From Shinisaurus crocodilurus (lineage: Eukaryota > Chordata > Lepidosauria > Squamata > Shinisauridae), in assembly GCA_021292165.1 (NCBI GenBank), contig CM037877.1, forward strand, positions 29,214,197 to 29,278,196: a stretch of DNA of 64,000 nucleotides. Reading direction: 5' to 3'. A model generated the notes under the pieces. The model was not told the DNA's origin. It worked only from the letters and a program-made list of their open reading frames with translations, and did no database searches. Of the stretch, positions 46,168 through 57,578 are shown piece by piece; within the stretch, counting starts at the first letter, position 1; each line of letters opens with the position of its first letter. Made by a program: the position numbers and the translations under genes.

Positions 46168-46420
46168 TTTATTTATTTATTTATTATATTTATACCCTGA
46201 CTTTTTTCCTGCAAGGAACCCAAGGCGGCTTACATTATCCTCCTCCTCCTCCTCCTCCTCCTCTCCATTTTATCCTCACAACAACCCTGTGAGGTAGGTT
46301 AGGCTGAGAGTCCGTGACTGGCCCAAAGTCACCCAATGAGTTTCATGGCCGAGCGGGGACTAGAACCTGGATCTCCCGAGTCCCAGTCCAACACTCTCAC
46401 CACTATGCCACACTGGCTCC
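46168..46420 (-). mobile_element. tRNA-derived SINE (second type), full length
   Basis: Read on the minus strand it begins GGAGCCAGTGTGGCATAGTG (A-box TGGCATAGTGG) and has the B-box GGTTCTAGTCC. It continues with TGACTTTGGGCCAGTCACGG and CCTCACAGGGTTGTTGTGAG. It ends GTAAGCCGCCTTGGGTTCC and an ATAAATAAAT tail. A (TCC)n tract expanded inside it near 46236-46262. Confidence 0.85.
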
Positions 46421-46831
46421 AAGTTGCATCACAACTAGTGCACCACTAGTCATACTCAACCACGAATGGCTTCAAATGGGGATGCACCCACCCCCCATCA
46501 GCATCAGGGGCATGAATGAACATCACAGCATGGAGGTTGATGCACATTGAGAAGGATGGAGATTTGCATCTCCCTCAACTGTGGGTTGGATCCAGATTTA
46601 AGCTGGATCAACTGTGCTGGATCAACTGTGCTGGATCAAAAGTGGACTTCCCCACTCCTCCTTCCCATGGCAGCCCCTCCCTGAAAATGCTATACAGAGA
46701 GTGAGGAGAGCTTGCAGAATGGGGTGAGATGTGGTATGGGGGATCCTCAAAAATCAGGAGAAGCAACCTTCCATGAGTAGAGCCCTTCCTCTTGTGGAAG
46801 GCAGATCTGGATCCAACCCGTCATATGTGGA

Positions 46832-46832
<1 letters not shown>

Positions 46833-46865
<33 letters not shown>
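46833..46865. repeat. (AC)n microsatellite
   Basis: About 16 uninterrupted AC units. Confidence 0.95.
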
Positions 46866-46866
<1 letters not shown>

Positions 46867-47554
46867 ACCTTTCTTCCATGATGGAGCTCAAGGATGCATC
46901 CCTAGGTTCCCAGGTAGTTTCCCATCCCAGCACTGGCCACATCCAAACCTGCTCAGCTACCACAAGGTTGTTGTGCCATGTGTCTTCAGACCATGCTCTC
47001 AGTCCAGAGCCATCTTATGTGGATCTCCCTTGCTGGATTGGGGCCGTTTTGCTCCAATTCAGGGCAAAGACAGCACCCAACATTTCAGAAGTTTATCAAG
47101 GGCTAATAGATTTTGTCCAGCCTTGGTCAGTGTGTACAAATGGGCTATGATTCACAAGGGCATGGAGATTTAAACGAGGAGTGATGGGTTATATAATTAA
47201 TATGTACTGTGTTCTGCATTAGAACATTTACAATGGAATGTGCTTTTAGAGGTAACGTGCTCATGTTGCTGTTGCACAGAGAGTGAAAGAAGGTGGCTCT
47301 CACTCCTTTGCAGGGTTTACTGCCTCGAAGGGTGGAACTACATGTTATGAGAAACTCACAAACAGCATCCGCAAAGGGCTCAAGCATAGTGGAGGAAGAG
47401 GGTGCACTTTACTGGGGGCCCGGGATCCTGGGTGGCCCAGCCCAGTTTGCAACCCCATTACCACAAGGAAGGAAACTGAGGCTAAAATTGAGATAATGTT
47501 TGAGGATATTTATGGAAAATTATTTCCCCGGACGTATGAACCTGTTGTGCAGAT

Positions 47555-47585
47555 CTTGTAAGATTGGCTCCAGCAATCTTACAAG
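47555..47585. other. Perfect 12-bp hairpin
   Basis: CTTGTAAGATTG at 47555-47566 pairs exactly with CAATCTTACAAG at 47574-47585 around a 7-nt loop. It is not part of a recognised repeat and no U-tract follows. Confidence 0.6.
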
Positions 47586-47859
47586 TGTTGGAGTGGACGA
47601 CAAGCCACATTCTGAGCAATGAATTTCTGGCTCTGCTGTAAAACAGAGAGAGAGGAACTCTGTGCTTGTGCAGTTAAACCAGGACTTGTAGTTTGAGAGA
47701 CAGAGAGTTTTGTGCTTCCCTATGTGCCATGCTATACTTCCTTGTGTGCAAGCAGGAGGGAGGAACAGCTGGTGGGAGGGCCAAAGTGTGATAATAATCA
47801 AGGACAGAAAATAAAAATGAAGCTTTAAGGTGAATAAGTCTGTTTATAAAATGTTTGTG

Positions 47860-48190
47860 GCCATGTTTTCAGTTCACAGACACTGAGGTCATCAGATGAG
47901 GCACCCCTGGTAGTTCTGCACAGTCCCACAGTCCACTTGGAGCAGGGTCTTTGGTGTACTGGCTCCCTCTCTGTGGAACCTCCTGCCTGCTGATGCCAGG
48001 CAGGCACCAGCGCTGTTTCGTTCTCTGCACCTGCTGAAGCCATTAAAAAATAAAATAAAAAAGCCTTCCCTGACTGACCTGCCACAGTTTTATTGCCATA
48101 ATTGGATTTTAAATATTTCAATTCTGCATTTGATTATTTTTTCTTTCTTTTTATTGTTCACCGCTTGGTAATCTAAAGAGATATAGAGCA
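47860..48190 (+). mobile_element. L2-clade LINE fragment, degraded
   Basis: A plus-strand frame gives LWNLLPADARQAPALF, related to the LLWNSLPLDIRQAP block at 25447-25930. It is followed by an AT-rich region with TTCACCGCTTGGTAATC. Frame breaks and substitutions are many. Confidence 0.5.
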
Positions 48191-48282
48191 AAATCCTATA
48201 GGATGCAAATCCAATCCTAATAGGATGCAAATCCTATAGGATGCAAATCCTATAGGATGCAAATCCTATAGGATGCAAATCC
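48191..48282. repeat. Palindromic 16-bp minisatellite
   Basis: Five copies of AATCCTATAGGATGCA occur here, one with an AATCCTAATAGG variant. Each unit contains the perfect 12-bp palindrome ATCCTATAGGAT. The word resembles the CAATCCTA/TAGGATTG termini of MITEs in the window. Confidence 0.85.
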
Positions 48283-48388
48283 AATCAGTCGATCGATCAA
48301 TCAATGTTGGTCCATTAGATTATACACACCACACACACACACACTTTGTCAGGATAATATATTTATTAGGACCAAAAAAGTTATTGAC

Positions 48389-48425
48389 TGGGTTCAGACA
48401 ACACAATAACCCACACTCAAGGGTT
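48389..48425. mobile_element. Isolated terminus of the GGGTTCAGACAAC element
   Basis: CTGGGTTCAGACAACACAAT and AACCCACACTCAAGGGTTG match the left end of the element at 9299. The remainder is absent. Confidence 0.6.
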
Positions 48426-49099
48426 GATATATGCTAATGTATATGTATAGATTAAAAAAAGAAGAAGAAAAAATTACTATAATTTAAATAGAAATACAGT
48501 ACATCTCATCATAGTGTGGGAGACTGTGACCAGGTGACCTGTGTGACTTGCTCAGTCTATTCTCCAGGGGCTGTTGATGGGCAACTTCAGGGCTCAGCTC
48601 TTCCTTCTGACGGTTCTTTCCCTTTAAACTGGACTTGGGCTGGATAGCCCTTCGAGTAGAGGACTGTCTTCTGTAAAAGAGGACACATGGCCACCCTAGC
48701 AAGCTTGGAAGGACTCTTCTTCAGGCTGGATGCTACGTTAAACAAATATAGCAAAAACAGTGTGTGTGTTTGTGGAGGCGGGTGGGCGGGGAGGATGTTT
48801 TGGGCCACGGTAGAAAAGCCCCACTGTGAGTCATGGTGTGATTTCAGAACGGCAGAAAGCATAATTTCAGAATTAAACCTGAAACTTTTATTTCATGACT
48901 CATGGGATTCTATGTAGGATGGTAGCATGTTATATAGGTTGTGGGAAGGGGCCCATGTTTCAAGTAGGCACTGTCCCCTCAACTGATGCTTAGGCTCTGC
49001 CCAGCCAGCAGCATCCAAGAGAGGACTGTCCTCTGTAAAAGAGGACACATAGCCACACCACACAGAGATAATATGTTAAAACATGAGGTCAGCCTTGCT

Positions 49100-49640
49100 A
49101 CACTTTTACTTAGAAGAAAGTCCATTTGAAATCAAAGGACTTGTTTCAGAGTCAACAAAAACGGAAAGGGGCTCTACATGTTCCCATTCCACCGGTCACT
49201 GCTTTCGGCCCTCAAATATTTTTGCTAAATGCAAAACAGCAGCTGCGCGAAGCAAGACTGACACGGTGCCTTTTACAAGCAACGGACTAGTCGGCCACTG
49301 CGGTTTCATTCAACACCCTCGGTTTTCTCATCGTTTCTGGCAGCTTATTAGCTATGATTCAACGCTGGCGAAATATCTTGTCTGATATCATTTCAAACCA
49401 TCCTCTATCTAGCATTCCCATGTGGTGGTAACTCTGGCTACAAACAGAAAAAAACACATTTGTTTTATCACCACTTTCCACCTCCCAGCAATATGGAAAA
49501 CCCTCCGTACTGTAGGATATTATGTAATATGATTGAAATGCTTGTGTTTTCTGATCCATTGTAAAACAACAATAATAAAAAGTGTTCATTTCTATGGGAA
49601 AAATGTGACCCAGAGTTTGCATTATCAGCCCAACATGTAC
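49100..49640. other. Unique block, candidate conserved non-coding element
   Basis: About 540 bp without a recognised repeat, with a relatively CpG-containing left part (GCAGCTGCGCGAAGC, AACGCTGGCGAAATATC) and an AT-rich right part. No supported open frame. Conservation is not tested. Confidence 0.3.
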
Positions 49641-49661
49641 TGTTTTCTCAGGACCTCTATG

Positions 49662-49930
49662 GTAGGGGTGGGAGCCTTCTTTTCTCTATCAAGGCCCACG
49701 TTCCCTCCGGGGTAATCTGTCAGGGGCGTGTGCTGGCAGTGGGCAGGGCCAGTCAAAAGTGGCTGTGGCCACCCCATCTCTCTCTCTCTCTCTCTCTCCT
49801 TGCAGAGCAGGCTCCCGGGGGAGGGAAAGATTGCCTTTGCCAGAGGTCTGAGCTAATTGCTGGCAGGGGGCTTTTGGAATCAGGCTGAGGGCTGCATAGA
49901 GCCCTAGGACCGCAGGTTGCCCACCCACCT
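49662..49930. mobile_element. Non-autonomous hAT-type element
   Basis: The left end TAGGGGTGGGAGCCTTC and right end GACCGCAGGTTGCCCACCC resemble the hAT ends GGGGTGGGCAACC and GGTTGCCCACCCC. A (TC)n tract lies inside. The TSD is not clear. Confidence 0.55.
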
Positions 49931-49984
49931 ACCTGGCTCAAGGTGGTTATATAATTTTGTGCAGGCAGTAGGAAGCGGAACAAG

Positions 49985-51065
49985 TGGTGGGAATTAAAAA
50001 GTGTGGCCCCGTGGTGGGCGGGGCGGGATGCAAAAGAGGGTGGGGCCCAAACACCAGCATTTATTTATTTATTATTAATATTTATTTATCGCCCATCTGG
50101 CCGGCAACCGGCCACCCTGGGCGATGTACACAGAATAAAAGCAATAAAATACATTTAAACAATATAAAAATTTTAAAATCTTAACCCACCCCATATTCCC
50201 GCCTGAACAACCAGGTTTTTAATGAGCGACGGAAGCTCATCAGAGAGGGGGCATGGCGGAGGTCACTCGGGAGAGAGTTCCACAGTACGGGGGCCGCCAC
50301 AGAAAAGGCCCTCTTCCTCGTCCCCACCAGTCTAGCTGCTCTGGCTGAAGGGACAAGGAGAAGGCCATCCGTGGCAGATCTTGTTGAGCGGCCCACTTGG
50401 TGCTGCTGGAGACGCTCCTTGAGATAGACTGGACCGGAGCCGTATAGGGTTTTAAAGGTCAAAACCAACACCTTGAATTCGGCTCGGCAAGCAACTGGTA
50501 GCCAGTGCAAATCCTTCAGCACTGGCGTGATGTGATCCCGCCGGCGGCTGCCTTTAACCAGGCGAGCCGCCGCGTTCTGTACCAGCTGTAGCTTCCGAAC
50601 CGTCTTCAAGGGTAACCCCACGTAGAGCGCATTACAGTAGTCTAGGCGAGAGGAGACCAAGGCATGAACCACTGATGGGAGCAGGTGATTAGGAAGGTAG
50701 GGGCGCAGCTGCCGTATCAGATGGAGTTGATACAGCGCTGCCCGGCTCACAGCTGCCACCTGAGCCTCCATGGACAGCTGGGAGTCTAGAATGACCCCCA
50801 AGCTGCGGACCTGGTCCTTCAGGGGTAGATGTACCCCATTCAGCACCAGGTCAACATCCCCTAACCTCCCCTTGTCATATTCTGGTTTACAGCTCTTACT
50901 GCCAGTGACTAAGCCCTAGGAGAGGCAGTTCAGCCTTTTAAAATGGGGGTGAGGCGGGGGCCTGTGCCAAAGCTGGGCAAGCACCACAAGGTCAGCGGTC
51001 ATGGGAAAGTGGGTGTGGCCTTTTGAAGAACTCCAGAGGGCTGGATTGAGACCCCAGGTGTCCAC
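49985..51065. mobile_element. hAT-type element of the 34548 family, split by an L2 insertion
   Basis: The left part 49985-50060 ends GGCCCAAACACCAGCAT. The right part from 50877 continues CTCTTACTGCCAGTGACTAAG and AGCCCTAGGAGAGGCAG. In the reverse complement of 34548-34914 these are contiguous, apart from about 20 bp. The L2 between them therefore inserted into this element. Confidence 0.65.
50061..50876 (-). mobile_element. L2-clade LINE, 5'-truncated, same subfamily as 32165
   Basis: The minus strand has an open frame of 221 codons from 50846 to 50181: MLNGVHLPLKDQ, SRLDYCNALYVGLPLK, LHWLPVACRAEFKVLV. It is nearly identical in protein to the end of the 32121 ORF. It ends with the same stem-loop and an AT-rich tail on the plus-strand left edge (TTTATTTATTTATTATT). 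Only the last 0.8 kb is present. Confidence 0.9.
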
Positions 51066-51752
51066 ACGAACCAGAAGCCAGGGCCAGTTTTAAAGGGAGA
51101 CGGTCTTAGAGAAGGAAGGGCTGAGCTTCCCACATTATACACTTTACTTGCACTACAGTAAACGCTGAGCTGAGGACAACCTGGGCTGCCCAAGCAACAG
51201 CAGCATCTGCAGAAAGGCGGGGGAGGCCTGTGGCGATGGGTACTTCCCCAGGGAAGGAAGGAAGGGCTCATCAGCAACACAGACAGTTCAGATAGCATCA
51301 TTCCCAGAGAAGCGGTGCTTTTGCTCACTTGATGCCTGGTTGTTCCCCTGCTTCAGAGCAACACAGCCCCCAAGTCTCTGAGTTGTAGAAGGAAACTGTG
51401 TGACTGTCACTTTTCCCATCATATGAGACACGCACATCCTCAGCCGCTAACAATTGTTTTCCTGTCTGACAAGGGCCAGATGGGACATCATACGAGATTG
51501 TGTGCCGCTGCTGCTCTGTGTCCCTTTCCTCTCTCTCTCTCTCTTCCTTGCAACGCCTAACACAGACAACAACTAGTGTGACATCACTGCACTATGCATC
51601 TGTCTGCCCTGGATTCATATCACTGGCTGGAGAGGGGACGCATAGGGTGAGAATGTCAGCTCACCTCGTTGTTTCTGTTAGATGTGACCAGGAAGAGAGG
51701 GAGGGGAGGCACCGAGTGGCAACAGCTCCACGCCTCTTCTACCTGTGAAGAC

Positions 51753-51871
51753 CAGCCTTCCTCAATCTAGTGATCCCCAGATGTGTCAGACTACAACTTC
51801 CATCATTCCCAGCCAGCATGATAGGTGTTGCAGTCCAACACATCCAGAGGGCACCAGGTTGGGGAAGGCTG
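51753..51871. mobile_element. Palindromic hAT-type MITE with perfect 8-bp TSD
   Basis: The ends are CAGCCTTCCTCAATC and GGTTGGGGAAGGCTG. GTGAAGAC is present exactly on both sides (51745-51752 and 51872-51879). It carries ACTACAACTTCCATCATTCC and the opposing GGTGTTGCAGTCCAACAC. Confidence 0.9.
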
Positions 51872-52509
51872 GTGAAGACCATTCTTTCTTTGTCCTTGTA
51901 ACTTTCAAAGAAACAACCTAGCTGCAGGCTTGTCTACCTGATTGGCAGCAGGGGGCAGAGGTAGGTGTGTTTGTGGTGGTGGTGGTGTCAACTGAGGCTG
52001 CTGGACAGGATCCCTGAAGGAAAGACGGTGCACCCTCGGCCTGTAAATGAAAGACACTGGAAAACCACTGTCTACTTCAGGCATCCACAAGAGGAGTGTG
52101 CAGGCTACTACAGGCTTGGGGTAATCTACTTTTCTTTCCTTTTTTTACTAGAACTCTGAGATACACCAACTGGAGCCTGGTACAAAAGACACACACTTTG
52201 AATTACAGATTTCTCAGCCCAGGAATATGTTTTGAGTATCAGAACTGAATGGAGCTCACAGTCCTTCCAAAACAACAAGCCGCTCCTAGTTACCCAAAGC
52301 TTCAGCGGAATAATTTAGAGCCAGTGGGACAGGGGAGAGTCATTTAATTATTGCTGTTGTTAAACCACTGGGAGTCAGAAATCGATGACAATCTACTGCA
52401 AATCTTCTCAGGATCTATCCAATCTCCCTTCTGTCCACCCCGATCTGTAATGCCTGGATAGGAAGAATAGTTCAGTGACACCCATAAAATCCTGTTCCAA
52501 CTTCTAGAT

Positions 52510-52625
52510 TAAGGGCACAATCCTATGGAAGTTTAGACAGAAAAAAGGCCTTTAACTCCCAGCATGCCCCAGCCAGCTATGTTGGCTGGGGCATGCTAGG
52601 AGTTGTAGGCCTTTTGTCTTAACAG
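52510..52625. mobile_element. Palindromic MITE (GGGCACAATCCTATGG start)
   Basis: AGGGCACAATCCTATGG is followed by TTAACTCCCAGCATGCCCC and its inverse GGGGCATGCTAGGAGTTG, then CCTTTTGTCTTAAC. The right terminus is eroded compared with 11094-11213. Confidence 0.7.
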
Positions 52626-53099
52626 TATTTAAGGATTTGGATAGGTGGTATCAGTCATGGGGTAGGGTTATTCTTGTGAAAGACACAAGACACTTAGTTT
52701 TTAGATATGTGCACATTCATAGGGTGTCTAGGTGTCCTGCTTTACAGAGGATAGTCCTCTATTTGAAGAGCTGTCAGGACAGTCCTCTATTTGATGGCTG
52801 GCCCAGACCAAGTCTGGTTTAAAGTTGAAGAACCTTAAGAAGAGAGAAGAGCAGGGCCCTTGAGGCTGCCCATCCACAGTTAGCACACACAGGTCACCTG
52901 GTCAATCTTCCTCACTATGATGAGATGTATTTCAATTTAAATTATCATTATCTCTAAATTTGCAGCTGTACATGTAAATTAGCATATGCAAATGTTATGT
53001 AAATTGATGTCCTCTTCTGTCCTAATTTTTGCTGATGCATTTCCTCCCTTTTTTTGGCGATGCATAAATGGCCACCCTAATTTCAAATGAATCCTTTGT

Positions 53100-53930
53100 T
53101 TATATCAGGAGCAAACTTCCTATCACATGGATGGCATAACTAATAGTTTCTTAGAAGGATTCATTGCTTTATCCCTAATCCCTTTCATTAATCCCTAAGC
53201 CTTGGTGGTAGTTCCTTTTTCCTTCTTTTTAACAACAACAAAAGTTATCAGAACTATTAGGAGGGCATGACAATTAGGGGATTTCCACATGGAAATGAAT
53301 GGAACCCATGCTAAGGTTCCCTCAATCTGAAGAACTGTAAACTCTGAGTACCGGCCTCTCTCTAGCATGGCATTCAGCCTACTTTATAAACATACACAAA
53401 GCCAACCAACAGGAAACTCTGTGTGCCACTGTGGGCCAGTAAAATGCTTTGAACTACGGGCAATACACACACCCTAATTACATACTGCGATGTTCACAAT
53501 ATTTGAGCTGTTCCACAATGCAGAAGCCAATTATTCTTGGCAAGAACGCCCAGCGTGCTTTCCAGCTCTCCATCACTCACATGTGGAACTGTGCCACATC
53601 AAACGAACCAAGTCATAAATTCCATAAATCCCTTGCAGATGAAAGTGAAGTATGTGGGGGGGGGGGAGGGCTTGTGGTGAACAGAACATTTAGAATAAAC
53701 AAGCCGTCATTCATCTGCTCCAAGGTGTTATCACTGCAACAGGAAAGAATGATGGCTAAACAGCCAGCCCAGGGTTGGTTGCTGACCATCACCAGGGAAA
53801 AAGCTTCAATATGGATTTTAATAAGCGACAGACCTGGACCTTTGTGAAGAAATAATGTGGCCATAAGAAATACAATTTACACAGAAAAATAGGACGCACA
53901 TATCTTACTTCTTCACAGATCCCTGAGCAT
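53100..53930. other. Unique sequence without recognised repeats
   Basis: The block holds unremarkable intron-like sequence and a short G-run at 53657-53666. A plus-strand open frame (53449-53847) is not supported by any recognised motif. I see nothing else in it. Confidence 0.4.
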
Positions 53931-54879
53931 GCCAAGTATTGTTTTCAACTGTGTGGCTTTTTTTTTTTTTTTTAATGTATTTATCAGTTGTGGTATTCCA
54001 GCAAAAATACTGGAATCTAAAGGGGAAGATCTCAGGGTTCTCTGAGTCCCAGGACAGATGCTTCTACCCAACAGCTCATCCCGGGAAGCCAAGGAAGTGG
54101 TCAGATCTTCCTGTCTGCCACATTGGCATCATGCATAGTTGCTCTTGATTGCTGTTCTGAAGCATCAGCCATAGTTGCAAAAGCAGGACTCACCTCCGGG
54201 GGATGGGCTCGTGAAAGCACATGCCATTGGTATTCCTGCTTCTGCACACAATTCAGGGCGGTGGTTATGACCAATGAAGCATTTTAGGGATTGAACCCAA
54301 CAAACCCAGGAGACTGGCTCTTCTCCCATGTTACTGTTACTACCACTAACACTATCACCACCACTACTACATTTAAGCATAGCTGGCTGGGGCATGCTGG
54401 GAATTGTAGCCTTTTTTTGTTTAAACTTCCATAGGATTGCACCCTTAAAGTACTTTTTGAAGCATTTCACATACGGTACATTACATGGGTAATTACCTTA
54501 CAGTGGAAGATGGCTTTTCTCAGGATCTGCCTAGCCCTCCAACTGGCCACATTATTCCATAAATACTAACGGATCAAATCAGTCCATGGATCCAGTCCTA
54601 GAGCTTCAGTTCCTCTGTAGCAGGGCACCCCAAACTTTTCTGGCTGCTTAACCTGGCTTGGATCTCCATCCCTGCCTCCAATTAATATCCGCTCTTACCT
54701 GTGCTTCCTGCCCATGGTCATTGCTTCCTCATTGACCTAATGAGCAAGGAATGGACTGCCCAAGCTGAACCCAGATTTAGACCTGTTTATTATGAGTATA
54801 CCTGTCCCTCACCATGGGACAGCAATGCACAGAATTTAGGAACAGGAAGGCCAGAGATATAGACAGACAGATTGATTCA

Positions 54880-55393
54880 AGGTGCTGGTTTTAACCTATA
54901 AAAGCTTATACAGCTTGGGACCGCAATAACTGTCAGACCGCCTCTCCCAACCTAAATCTACCTGGACACTACTTCAACATCTGAGGCCTTCCTCCAAGAG
55001 CCACCTCTGTGGGAGGCTCAGCTGGTGGCAACAAGGAAGAGGACTTTCTCAGTGGTGGCCCCCTGATTATGGAACAAGCTCCCCACTGAGGCCCACCTGG
55101 TGCCAACTCTCTGTTATCCTTTCAGCACCAGGTTGACTTGAGTGCCCTCTATGCTGAGGCATTTAATGGTTTTTAGTGGCATATGGGGGGGCTTATGTCA
55201 GCAGTTTTTTCTCTTCAAAGGTCTATTTTATTGAACATGTTTTAAAGGGTTTTAATTTCTGTTTTAAATGTTGTATCAAATTTTTAAATGCTGTTTTTAT
55301 TGTATTTGTATTTTGTATTGTAATTTATTATTTTTGTACGAACTGTTGTTAACCACCCAGAGAGCTTCAGCTATTGGGCAGTATAGAAATGAA

Positions 55394-55395
<2 letters not shown>
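54880..55395 (+). mobile_element. L2-clade LINE 3' end, subfamily C, uninterrupted
   Basis: It starts with GATTCAAGGTGCTGGTTTTA (protein FKVLVLTYK-like) and includes GAGGACTTTCTCAGTGGTGG and CATCTGAGGCCTTCCTCC. It ends AACCACCCAGAGAGCTTC and GGGCAGTATAGAAATGAA, continuing into an (AAT)n tail. It is the reference copy that reveals the insertion at 42137. Confidence 0.75.
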
Positions 55396-55445
<50 letters not shown>

Positions 55446-55474
55446 GATGGATACACACACACACACACACACAC
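55393..55474. repeat. (AAT)n and (AC)n microsatellites
   Basis: About 18 AAT units extend from the L2 tail (55393-55446) and about 11 AC units follow at 55451-55474. The poly-Asn open frame here is only the microsatellite. Confidence 0.95.
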
Positions 55475-55847
55475 GACAAAACACAGAACAATGAGAGATT
55501 TCTCTTGTAGGGTGCATACCATTAAAAATCAAACAGAGGACTGAAGAAGCGTGGTGGGATTCTTTTCTTTTATACCTTTTGAGTCCCAATCTAATGTCCC
55601 TGTTCATTGGATATAAGCCCTTAGGATCTAGAAGTAGAACACTTTTTCAAATTAACATTTATCACAGGCTCTTAAGTAAGTGATAGTTATTGTATTGTAG
55701 TAAACTTTTTGAACAATTAATTTGCTAAATTGGGCCTTAACAAAGCCCTCTGTAAGAGCAAGTTAGCATTAATGCCATAACTTCCTAACTCACCACATGT
55801 GTGTATAAGATACTTCGCAATCTGAGGCACAAACGATGGGGCCTGTC

Positions 55848-56063
55848 TTATCTTGTCACGATGGCTCTCTGCTACCTCCAGGTCCACAGGCAGCAGTGCC
55901 TCTGCATTACCAGTTGCTGGGGAACAACGGCAGGAGAGGGCCATTGCCGTCATGTCCTGCTTGCAGGCTTCCCAAGAGGCATCTGGTTGGCCACAGTGGA
56001 ACACTGGATTCTGCATTAGATAGGTCTTTGGTCTGATCCAGCAGGGCTCTTCTGATGTTCGCA
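55848..56063 (+). mobile_element. CR1 LINE subfamily B, 3' end only
   Basis: It includes ACCAGTTGCTGGGGAACAAC, TCCTGCTTGCAGGCTTCCC and GCATCTGGTTGGCCACAGTG, and ends GGTCTGATCCAGCAGGGCTC. The final CTTATGTTCTTATG tail is mutated to CTGATGTTCGCAAG. Confidence 0.8.
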
Positions 56064-56185
56064 AGCCACACTGTTATTAATGAGAATGATTCAGAAGCAC
56101 ATCTTGTGGTTCTTACTTGAATGCCTTTAGGCAATGCACTCAATGCATTTTGTTGGGACAAGAAAGTATCACAGTCACATAGTGA

Positions 56186-56614
56186 CCCAGTTCTCATGAT
56201 CAAAACAAGCCACCATGGCTAAAATAAGCCACGGTGGCTTGTTTTAATCCTTGGCATGTGCTGGGCACCATTTCCCTAATTACTCACTTGGATGCGGCTT
56301 GTTGTGCTGACCAAACCTGGGGCGGCAATAATCTTTTATTTATTTATTTTTACATTTATATCTTACCTTTTCCCCTCTTGCATGGAACCCAAGGCGGCAT
56401 GGCTTGTTGTTTGAGGGGGAAACAACCTTCAAATAAGCCATGGGCTGCTGTATGGTTATTTGAGGGTTGCTTCCCCCTCAAACAACCCATGCCACCCTGG
56501 TTCAGACGACATGACAAGCCATGCCTGGGCAGGTAATTAGAGAAATGGTACCCGGCAAGTGCCAGCACATGCCAGGAATTAAAACAAGCTTGTTTGATCG
56601 TGAGAAACAGCCCA
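56186..56614. mobile_element. Nested palindromic DNA elements
   Basis: The outer ends CAGTTCTCATGATCAAAAC and GTTTGATCGTGAGAAACAG are inverted. Inside lie a second pair (CTGACCAAACCTGGGG near 56308 and CCCTGGTTCAGACGACATG near 56496) and palindromes TTTGAGGGGGAAACAACC and GGTTGCTTCCCCCTCAAAC. A SINE tail fragment at 56335-56402 splits the inner element. Confidence 0.6.
56335..56402 (-). mobile_element. Tail fragment of the second-type tRNA SINE
   Basis: TTATTTATTTATTTTTACA, TATCTTACCTTTTCCCCTC and GGAACCCAAGGCGGC match the tail of 46168-46420. The rest is absent. Confidence 0.65.
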
Positions 56615-57374
56615 GTGAGTCCTGTGGGCAATGGGTAGCCTGACATGCTTCCAAGAGGCACAAACTGAGATCCTAAACATGGGGTGGGATGGGTCGTACT
56701 TTGGCAAGTGGTTCTAAGTTAGAGTGAGTCTATGCCAGGGTAAATATATACAGTGTGCTCATCTTCGATAATATCCCTAACCTCTGCAAGTCTGTCCACC
56801 TACTCCTCCTGAACTGTTTTGCTGACATGGGTGGGAGAGGTACTATCAGAAAGCCAAGAGGGAGAGAAATATAGTATGTGTGAACCTGCAACCTTTCACC
56901 TTGAAGAGAGCTCCCCCATATCCCTCCAGCCTAGGAATATCACTGCGTTATGGAGTCATAAGCACCTTTGTGATATCAGCAACTACTACACTAATCCTCA
57001 ACCTCCTCTCAGACCTATTTGCATGCCAGCAACCAAGGAGCAAAGACTACCATGATTAACAGGCAAAGAAGGAAAGGTTCAAAAATGAATGGGGACATAT
57101 AGAGGTGAGCAACAGGCAGGCAGCACTCAACCACCCACCCACTCAGCTACAGCCCAATCTTATGGCCAAATTTCTATTCACGCCCCCACCATTTGGTGGC
57201 CCTGATGCCTGTTATGTAATACTTGACTGATAAGGTGACACCAGCCTAGCTAGAGATGCTGCTGACCATTTTTTAAACTGGCTCTCTCCTCATTAGTATA
57301 GTAGCCGGTATCTCTGCCTGTCACACAGAGGGTGGCATCTGGTTCCTCAGTGGGGAGTCCTTGTTTCTTTAAGG

Positions 57375-57578
57375 AGGACCGTAGCTCAGACCTTGCTTGG
57401 CATGCAGAAGATCCAGGGTTCAGTCCCTGGCATCTCTGGTTAAAAGAAGGGAGTAGCAAGCGATGGGAAAGACCTCTGCCTGAGCCCCTGGACAGCAGCT
57501 GCCAGCCAGAGTCAACAGTACTGGGCTAGATGGACAACGAGTCTTGACCTGGTATAAAGTAGTTTCCTGTGTCTTCTG
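57375..57578 (+). mobile_element. tRNA-derived SINE, third copy of the 15908 type
   Basis: The head GAGGACCGTAGCTCAG is clearly tRNA-like and the B-box reads GGGTTCAGTCCC (57417-57428). The body contains GCGATGGGAAAGACCTCTG and TACTGGGCTAGATGGACAA. The 3' part is degraded. Confidence 0.8.

Noticed and set aside
55393..55446. Poly-asparagine protein frame (and poly-Arg-Glu at 8774, poly-Glu at 35752)
   Set aside because: These are translations of simple microsatellites.
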